Below, in pieces: positions 58,464-64,000 of a DNA stretch of 64,000 bases (position 1 is its first letter; each line of letters begins with the position of its first letter). The translations under genes were made by a program, and so were the position numbers. The notes beneath the pieces were generated by a model. The model did not search any database. It was given only the letters and a program-made list of their open reading frames with translations, and was not told the origin of the DNA. Origin of the DNA: UBA7887 sp964408735 (lineage in GTDB: Bacteria > Pseudomonadota > Alphaproteobacteria > UBA7887); contig CAYPAX010000007.1 of NCBI GenBank assembly GCA_964408735.1, forward strand, positions 7,815 to 71,814, read 5' to 3'.

Positions 58464-58775
58464 TCAACTTGCGAGATAGATGCCGTAGAGCTTGGCCGAG
58501 CCGATCGCCAGCAGCATCACCACGGCGAGAATCGCCAGGACGATGAGCCCGGCATTGACAAGTGCACGAACAGGCCGCCCGGCGGTGCAAAGGGGCACCA
58601 GATTGAAAGCCAGGCCGCCAAAGACGACGAGGCCGCAACCGATGGTGAACAGGGTCTGGCTGAAAGGCTGAAAGATCATCACCAGGGCACAGAGGCAAAG
58701 CCCGATGATGCTCAGCTCGATGGTCTTGGCCTTGGACGCCGACATGCCTGCCGGCTTCTGACTGAGATCGGTCAT
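58464..58775 (-). CDS. Small membrane protein of the ABC transporter operon
   Basis: A 103-aa protein with three hydrophobic helices (IELSIIGLCLCALVMIF, LFTIGCGLVVFGGLAF, ALVNAGLIVLAILAVVMLL). Its start overlaps the ATPase stop by 4 bp. Small membrane proteins recur beside carbohydrate/polyol ABC systems in alphaproteobacteria, but no family is assigned here. Confidence 0.72.
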   Translation of the reverse strand: MTDLSQKPAGMSASKAKTIELSIIGLCLCALVMIFQPFSQTLFTIGCGLVVFGGLAFNLVPLCTAGRPVRALVNAGLIVLAILAVVMLLAIGSAKLYGIYLAS

Positions 58776-59872
58776 GCGCGTACGAGCTCCCCTTGGCTGT
58801 CGAAGACATGGGCCAGCTCCGGCTTGCAGCGCACATGCAGACGCTCGCCGCTTTCGACTGCCGTGCCGCGCGGCACCACGACGCGCAGGTCGTGTTCCCC
58901 ATCCAGCATATGGACCAGCACCTCGGCGCCCATGGGCTCGACGATATCGACCTTGGCGCTGACCGTATCGGGGCCCTCGCCGGGTGCGATCTCGTAGGCG
59001 CGGGGGCGAATACCGAGGGTGACGTCGCCGCCATCGGCCACCGTCGTCATGGCGCTGACGGTCTCGGGCGCGAGCTTGAGCCGCACCTGCTGCTCGCCGA
59101 CCCGGAAGGTGCCGCCTTCTTCGTCGCGCTCGACCAGGCTGGCCGCCAGCAGGTTCATCTGCGGCGTGCCGATGAAGCCGGCCACGAAAGTGTTGCAGGG
59201 GCGGCTGAAGATCTCGTGCGGCGTCGCCACCTGCTCGATATGGCCGGCCCGCATGACCGCGATGCGGTCGGCCATGGTCAGCGCTTCGAGCTGGTCGTGG
59301 GTGACGATGACGGTGGCCTTGGAGAGGTCCGAGAGCACCTCCTTGATCTGTCCGCGCATGGCCTGGCGCAGCTCCACGTCGAGGCGGCTCAGGGGCTCGT
59401 CGAAAAGGAAGCAATTGGGATCGCGCACGATGGCGCGGGCCACCGCCACGCGCTGCTTCTCGCCCTCGGCCAGGCGGCCGGGGATGCGGTCGAGAAATTC
59501 GTCGAGATGCAACTTGTGGGCGATATCGCCGACCCGATGCGCGATCTCGTCGCACGGGCGCTTTTCCGCCTCCAGCGGGAAGGCGAGATTTTGGCGCACG
59601 GTGAGGCTCGGATAGAGCGCGTAGAACTGGAACACCATGGCGATGTCGCGCTGCGCCGGCGCCATATGGGTCATGTTCTCGCCGGCAATCACCACCTCGC
59701 CGGCGCTGGCCGCCTCCAGCCCGGCGATCACCCGCAGCGTCGTCGTCTTGCCGCAGCCGGAAGGCCCGAGCAGGCACAGCACCTCGCCGGTGTCGACCGA
59801 CAGCGTGACATCGTCGACCGCGGTGAGATCGCCGAAGCGCTTGCTCAGATTGCGCACGTCTATGTTCGACAT
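58772..59872 (-). CDS. ABC transporter ATP-binding protein (MalK/UgpC type)
   Basis: A 366-aa ATPase. Walker A GPSGCGKTT (36-44), Q-loop MVFQFYALYPSLTV, Walker B CFLFDEPLSRLD and H-loop VTHDQ, plus the C-terminal OB-fold regulatory domain (DVTLGIRPRAYEI) of the CUT1 class. The signature motif reads LAEGEKQR instead of the standard LSGGQ/LSGGE, with Ala-Glu in place of Ser-Gly. Whether this impairs hydrolysis is open; a second ATPase gene lies upstream. Confidence 0.9.
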   Translation of the reverse strand: MSNIDVRNLSKRFGDLTAVDDVTLSVDTGEVLCLLGPSGCGKTTTLRVIAGLEAASAGEVVIAGENMTHMAPAQRDIAMVFQFYALYPSLTVRQNLAFPLEAEKRPCDEIAHRVGDIAHKLHLDEFLDRIPGRLAEGEKQRVAVARAIVRDPNCFLFDEPLSRLDVELRQAMRGQIKEVLSDLSKATVIVTHDQLEALTMADRIAVMRAGHIEQVATPHEIFSRPCNTFVAGFIGTPQMNLLAASLVERDEEGGTFRVGEQQVRLKLAPETVSAMTTVADGGDVTLGIRPRAYEIAPGEGPDTVSAKVDIVEPMGAEVLVHMLDGEHDLRVVVPRGTAVESGERLHVRCKPELAHVFDSQGELVRA

Positions 59873-59883
59873 GATCTTTCCTC

Positions 59884-60756
59884 CTAGCGCTTGATGGTGC
59901 CGAAGGTGACGCCGCGCAGCAGGTGGTTCTGCAATGCGAACGTGACCACGAAGACCGGGATCAGGAACAGCGTCTCGATCGCCGCCAGCAGACCCCAGCG
60001 CACGCCGATGTCGCCGCCGATGGTCTGGGCCATGGCAACCGGCACGGTGCGGGTCTCGACGCCCGTCAGCAGAAGGGCGAAGAGGAACTCGTTCCAGGTC
60101 AGGATCAGCCCGAAGACCGCCGTTGCGGCCAGGCCGGCCTTGACCTGCGGCAGGCAGATCTTGAAGAACAAGCGCCGCTCGGATGAGCCGTCGACCCGTG
60201 CCGCGTCCTCCACGTCTGGCGAGAGCTCGTCGAAGAAACTCTTCATCATCCAGATCGAGAACGGCAGGTTGAACGCCGCATAGAGCAGAATGATGCCCAT
60301 ATAGGTGCCGCTCATGCCGGTAACGCGGAACATCAGGAAGATCGGGATTATGACGATGATGGGCGGCAGCATGCGCGTGGTCAGGATGATGAACAGATAG
60401 GTGTCGTTGCCCTTGAGGCGGAAGCGCGAGAAGCCGTAGGCCGCCAGCGTGCCGATAATCAGCGCCAGGATGACGGAAGATCCGGCGATGAAGACTGAGT
60501 TGAAGAAGTACAGGTCGAAGCCCGTATCGACCGCCTCCTGGCCCTTGATATAGGCCCGGTTGAACACGGCGACGAAGTTCTCCAGGGTCGGCGTGAAGAA
60601 CCACTTCGGCGGGATCGCCAAGGCATCGTTGTGGGTCTTGAAGGCGGTCATGATGATCCACAGCACGGGGAAGAAGTAGATCAGGCTGACCGCGCCTGCG
60701 AATGCGGTGCGCCCCCAGCCGGCCTTGCCGATGACGCGAATGCTCTTGCTTGCCAT
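59884..60756 (-). CDS. ABC transporter permease (MalG-like)
   Basis: A 290-aa inner-membrane protein with six helices and the EAA loop DAARVDGSSERRLFFKICLP. CUT1-type sugar/polyol permease. It starts 3 bp after the partner permease stop and ends 11 bp before the ATPase start. Confidence 0.92.
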   Translation of the reverse strand: MASKSIRVIGKAGWGRTAFAGAVSLIYFFPVLWIIMTAFKTHNDALAIPPKWFFTPTLENFVAVFNRAYIKGQEAVDTGFDLYFFNSVFIAGSSVILALIIGTLAAYGFSRFRLKGNDTYLFIILTTRMLPPIIVIIPIFLMFRVTGMSGTYMGIILLYAAFNLPFSIWMMKSFFDELSPDVEDAARVDGSSERRLFFKICLPQVKAGLAATAVFGLILTWNEFLFALLLTGVETRTVPVAMAQTIGGDIGVRWGLLAAIETLFLIPVFVVTFALQNHLLRGVTFGTIKR

Positions 60757-60759
60757 TGG

Positions 60760-61845
60760 TTAGCCCTCCGCGTTCCGTTGCCTGACGAAGTAGAGGTAGA
60801 GGTTCGTCAGCACGATCACGATAAACAACAGGATATAAGCCATTGCCGAAGACTGGCTGGTCTTGAAGTACTGGAAGGCCTGGCGGTAGACGTAGACGGC
60901 GATGGTCTCGGTCGAGGTGCCCGGCCCGCCATCGGTGATCAGGAAGACCACGTCGAACAGCTTGAACGCCTCGATGGTGCGGAACAGCAATGCCAGCATC
61001 AACAGGCCGCGCACATAGGGAAAGGTGATGGTGCGGAAGCGCCGCCACCACGAGGCGCGATCGATCTCCGCCGCCTCGTAGAGGTATTTGGGTACGCTGA
61101 CCAGGCCCGCCAGCACCAGCAGCATCACGAAGGGCGCCCACATCCAGGCATCGGCGATGACCACCGCGGCGATGGCGCCGGCCGGGCTGCCGAGCAGGAT
61201 GTACGGCTCGCCCGTGAAGGTCCGCACCGCCTGGCTGACGAGGCCGAAAGTGGGCTCGTAGTAGTAGCGGAAGAAGGCACCCACGGCGACGAAGCTCAGC
61301 ATCATCGGTGCGAGGACCAGCATCAGCAGGATGCGGCGGCCGGGGAACTCCTTCTCGAAAAGCATGGCCAGAAGAAAGCCGATAACCATTTGTGCGCTCA
61401 CCGTCAGGACGACGAGCAGCGCGGTGGTCTGCAAGCGCTCCCAGACCTGCGGGTCGGTGAGAACCTTTTCGTAGTAGTGCAGGCCGGCGAAACGCGGTGG
61501 CGCCAGACGGTTGGCGCGATAATGAAAAAAGCTCAGGCCAAACGACCACATGAGCGGGAAGATGTTCATAACGAATAGCAACGCCAGCGCGGGCGCCACC
61601 AATAGCGGCCCGTTATGCCTGCCCCAGGCGCGGGCCACGAGAGCGAACGCTACCAGGCCGACTGCGGCCATGCTGACCCAGAACGCCACATCCAGCGGCA
61701 ACAGGGTCACCGAGGCGGGAACCGTCACGGCGGCAATCAGCAGGGCGACGCGCCAGTTGGACGGCGCCGGGCTGTACCAACGCGGTGCGGGTGGCACCGC
61801 AACACTTTCTACGAGCTCAGCCATGGTTTCAGGTCTCTCGGTCAC
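60760..61845 (-). CDS. ABC transporter permease (MalF-like)
   Basis: A 361-aa inner-membrane protein with an N-terminal helix pair (residues about 32-70) before the six-helix core and the EAA loop EAAEIDRASWWRRFRTITFP. The start is GTG at 61845 (aagaga upstream); an ATG at 61824 (MAELVESV) is a fair alternative. Confidence 0.9.
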   Translation of the reverse strand: MTERPETMAELVESVAVPPAPRWYSPAPSNWRVALLIAAVTVPASVTLLPLDVAFWVSMAAVGLVAFALVARAWGRHNGPLLVAPALALLFVMNIFPLMWSFGLSFFHYRANRLAPPRFAGLHYYEKVLTDPQVWERLQTTALLVVLTVSAQMVIGFLLAMLFEKEFPGRRILLMLVLAPMMLSFVAVGAFFRYYYEPTFGLVSQAVRTFTGEPYILLGSPAGAIAAVVIADAWMWAPFVMLLVLAGLVSVPKYLYEAAEIDRASWWRRFRTITFPYVRGLLMLALLFRTIEAFKLFDVVFLITDGGPGTSTETIAVYVYRQAFQYFKTSQSSAMAYILLFIVIVLTNLYLYFVRQRNAEG

Positions 61846-61874
61846 GTTCGATCTCTTGTCAAGAACGGGGGGAA

Positions 61875-61919
61875 GGGGCGGGGTTCATGTGGAAGATGGG
61901 GGGACTGAAACCCCGCCCC
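61875..61919 (-). terminator. Hairpin between binding-protein and permease genes
   Basis: ggggcggggtt (61875-61885) and aaccccgcccc (61909-61919) form an 11-bp perfect stem with a 23-nt loop, starting about 20 bp after the binding-protein stop. Such structures commonly stabilise the binding-protein mRNA and reduce read-through to the permeases. There is no T-run. Confidence 0.6.
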
Positions 61920-61938
61920 CAGGGAGGATCCCGTTCGT

Positions 61939-63375
61939 CTACTCGATATGCCCAGCCTCGGTGAGCAGCTCCTGCTGGAACGCTGCTATCGAAGCCAGCG
62001 CCTCGGCGGCCGTCTTCTGGCCGGTGATGGCGTTGTCGAATTCCTCCTGCTGCTGAACCAGCAACTCGAAGAACTCAGGCACATGCCAGAGGTCCCGCTG
62101 CCATTCCAGGCTCGGGCCGAAGGCATGGTTCCAGGGCCGGTAGGTCGAATATTCCGGCGAGTTGTGGACGCTCTGCAGACCGCTCTGGCCGCCGGCCTTG
62201 GCAAAGGCGATCTGGGTCTCGGGCGACAGCCACCACTTGACGAAATCGATCGCCTCCTGACGCTCGGTATCGCTCAGCCAGGTGGTGAGCACGAAGGGCT
62301 GGCCACCGACATTCGACCAACGGCTGGTCTGGCCGTCGCCATTGACCAGGCCGGGCATGCGGGCAAAGTTGACCACATTGGCGACCTTCGAGGTCTCGGG
62401 CGTAATGGCGCTCTCGCCGAAGCCGATCCACTGGATGATCCAGGCAACCTTGCCTTCGCGGAACAGCTCGTCGACCTTGAAGATGTCCATCGAGCCGGTC
62501 TGCACCACGGGCGGCATGTATTCGAGCAGCGAGAGATAATGCTCGAGGCCCTTGACGGAAGCCGCGGCATCGACAACGCCTGCGGCCTGGCCGTCGGGCG
62601 CCTGGGTCTCGTCCCAGATGTTGCCGCCATGCTGCCAGATGAAGCCGTTGACCTGGCTGGTCGAGAAGTCGTAGCCCTTGCCCGCCTGATAGGCGATGCC
62701 GTAGAAATCGTCGCTCAGGGCCGCACCGGCCAGGCTCTCGCCGGAAGAGCGGCGGAAGAACTCGCCGATATCTGCGACATTGCCCCAGTTGGCTTCGTTC
62801 ATCTCCTGCGGCGTGCACGGCAACGGATAGCCATACTTGCTTTCGAAGGCAGCCCGCTCGCCGGCATCGCAGAAGAGATCCTCGCGATAGTAGACCACGA
62901 GCACGTCAGGCATCTGCGGGAAACCGTAGAAGTTGTCGGTCTTGTGCGGATAGGTCGAATAGGCATCGACCAGGTTCGGATGCAGGTCGGCGAAGATGGC
63001 CTGCAGCTCCGGATCGGCATCAATGGCGTCATTGAGCTTGGCGAAGTAGCCACCCTCGATGAAGGCACCGAGCCACTGACTGTCGGAAACCGCCATGTGG
63101 TACTTCTCCTCGCCGGACGTCAGCGAGGCGGCGAGCCGCTCATAGAAGTTCGGCCAGGGAATGAAATCCGGCTCGAGCACGACATGGTTGCCGCTGGGAG
63201 CCGTGTAGCCCCTGTCGGCCAGATCCTTCATGATCCGGGTCGGGGGCCAGTCGGGAACCGCCATGCGCAGCACGATGTCCTCTGCGCTTGCCGGTACGGC
63301 AGCGGTGAGTCCGGCCAGTACGGCACCGAATGCCGCAGCCGAAACCGCTGTCTTCAGGTTCGAAATGGGTGTCAT
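61939..63375 (-). CDS. ABC transporter extracellular substrate-binding protein (family 1)
   Basis: A 478-aa periplasmic protein. The N-terminus has a signal peptide (TAVSAAAFGAVLAGLTAAVPASA, cut before EDIVLRM; written in parts, TAVSAAAFGAVLAG and LTAAVPASA). Residues such as SDSQWLGAFIEGGYFAKLND and FYGFPQMPDVLVVYYR are typical of CUT1 sugar/polyol-binding proteins, and its length suits this class. A perfect aaggagg site precedes the ATG. Ligand unknown. Confidence 0.9.
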   Translation of the reverse strand: MTPISNLKTAVSAAAFGAVLAGLTAAVPASAEDIVLRMAVPDWPPTRIMKDLADRGYTAPSGNHVVLEPDFIPWPNFYERLAASLTSGEEKYHMAVSDSQWLGAFIEGGYFAKLNDAIDADPELQAIFADLHPNLVDAYSTYPHKTDNFYGFPQMPDVLVVYYREDLFCDAGERAAFESKYGYPLPCTPQEMNEANWGNVADIGEFFRRSSGESLAGAALSDDFYGIAYQAGKGYDFSTSQVNGFIWQHGGNIWDETQAPDGQAAGVVDAAASVKGLEHYLSLLEYMPPVVQTGSMDIFKVDELFREGKVAWIIQWIGFGESAITPETSKVANVVNFARMPGLVNGDGQTSRWSNVGGQPFVLTTWLSDTERQEAIDFVKWWLSPETQIAFAKAGGQSGLQSVHNSPEYSTYRPWNHAFGPSLEWQRDLWHVPEFFELLVQQQEEFDNAITGQKTAAEALASIAAFQQELLTEAGHIE

Positions 63376-63474
63376 ACCAAGAACCTCCTTGGTTTGTTGT
63401 GTTTCGATACGGCAGGATGCACCGTGCATGCCTGCTACCCTTTCGCTTCCTCCGGCGGCTTGCGCGCCGCTCAC

Positions 63475-63960
63475 TCAGCGAATCGCAACTCCCGTCTCAC
63501 GCGCAAAGACGTGGCTCGAGTCGAGAGCTATCTCCAGTTCCACTTCCGACCCCACGCCGTAAGCAAGCGCGCGGTCTTCGGGCAGAACCATCCGCATCGG
63601 AACCCCTGCGGCGACCATGTCGAGCACGGTGATATCGCCGAGTGGCTCCGTCAGCTGGACGTGGGCCGCAAAGCGCGGTCCACGTGCATCCCCCTCTGAG
63701 GGACGGATGTCATGTGGGCGGAAACCGAACAGCACGTCGGCGCCGGCAGGCAGCGAGGCAAGCGCCTGCGCCCAGGGGCCGTGTCCGACCTCGCCGAATG
63801 GCAGGGCGAGGCGGGCGCCATCGCTGCGCTGGCAGGTTTCCGCGGGAATCAGGTTCATTTTCGGCGAGCCGACCATGCCCGCGACATAGGCGTCGGCCGG
63901 GCTTTCATAGAGGCCGTCGGGGGTGCCGCTCTGGACCAGCTTGCCTTCCTTAACAGCCCG
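63475..63960 (-). pseudogene. ABC transporter ATP-binding protein, C-terminal fragment (interrupted)
   Basis: The readable part runs KEGKLVQSGTPDGLYESPADAYVAG then MVGSPKMNLIPAE, the post-H-loop and OB-fold region of a MalK-type ATPase, to the stop at 63475. Upstream, homology ceases at about 63953-63970 and an in-frame TGA occurs at 63985-63987. The Walker motifs should lie beyond but the reading frame is broken by foreign sequence, apparently an IS end. It would have been the first gene of the transporter operon. Confidence 0.75.
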
Positions 63961-63970
63961 TTGATTAAGT

Positions 63971-64000
63971 GGCTTTGCTGATTCTCACTCCCAGACGATG
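63971..64000. mobile_element. Probable insertion-sequence end (truncated by window edge)
   Basis: ggctttgctgattctcactc begins where ATPase homology ends. The ggctttg-tg- start resembles terminal inverted repeats of IS5-group (IS903-like) elements. Only 30 bp are visible, so the family and target duplication cannot be checked here. Confidence 0.45.

Noticed and set aside
61550..63699. Plus-strand open frames over the ABC permease and binding-protein genes
   Set aside because: Antisense to well-supported transporter genes and without ribosome sites or family motifs.

Overview
The window is a high-GC, densely packed chromosomal segment whose gene content points to an alphaproteobacterium, most likely of the Rhodospirillales or a related uncultured lineage. 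The clues are a short CheZ, a DUF2336 protein, NnrU, the CbtAB cobalt transporter, GTG/TTG starts and many 4-bp start/stop overlaps. No rRNA, tRNA, CRISPR array or complete transposase was found. Coordinates and residue numbers were read by hand; family names come from motif recognition, not from database searches.

Layout. 0-14 kb: cheZ, isovaleryl-CoA dehydrogenase, a fatty acid desaturase, a dienelactone hydrolase, a flavin/PNPOx-like protein, a ketopantoate reductase-like enzyme, a NodU-type carbamoyltransferase, a REC-GGDEF diguanylate cyclase, an M20 amidohydrolase, hydroxypyruvate isomerase, DUF2336, a CPxC redoxin and an SDR. 13.9-17.5 kb: a leftward operon of nitrile hydratase (beta subunit split in two, cobalt-type alpha), a GST and a D-aminoacylase-like amidohydrolase. 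17.7-21 kb: a haloalkane dehalogenase diverging from an SDR plus acyl-CoA ligase. 21-24 kb: a stand-alone 995-aa membrane KAP-family P-loop NTPase with N-terminal modules that look Clp-N-like and EVE-like; it is the best candidate for an undescribed system. 24-26 kb: a MaoC hydratase, a hydroxyisobutyrate dehydrogenase-like enzyme and small ORFs. 26-32 kb: two overlapping class III adenylate cyclase/TolB-like/TPR genes, bracketed by several long palindromic elements.

32-40 kb is a cobalamin block: cobA-cobB, the small cbtA/cbtB cobalt importer, cobU, cobT and cobS (start codons 2 bp apart, divergent), a phytanoyl-CoA dioxygenase-like gene, cobC and cobD. Upstream of cobD, in the same direction, lies a copper module (copA-cueR-cytochrome c) with a textbook 19-bp-spacer MerR-type promoter. 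43-48 kb: an unrecognised 330-aa protein, NnrU, and a TetR plus two-subunit B12-dependent acyl-CoA mutase operon whose substrate-region sequence is unusual. The mutase would consume the cofactor made by the cob genes.

47.7-55 kb: a four-gene operon (OsmC, frameshifted flavoprotein monooxygenase, second OsmC, methyltransferase), an orphan TRAP-type binding protein with a transglutaminase-like protein, a MetE-like protein and a zinc alcohol dehydrogenase. A palindromic element and a featureless stretch follow. 55.6-64 kb: DUF2461, an SDR, an amidohydrolase and a sugar-type ABC importer (binding protein, two permeases, two ATPases, small membrane protein). The second ATPase is broken at the right edge, where an IS-like end appears.

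Overall this is a catabolic generalist region (nitriles, haloalkanes, acyl-CoAs, amides) with B12 synthesis and B12-dependent chemistry, salted with mobile palindromic repeats.
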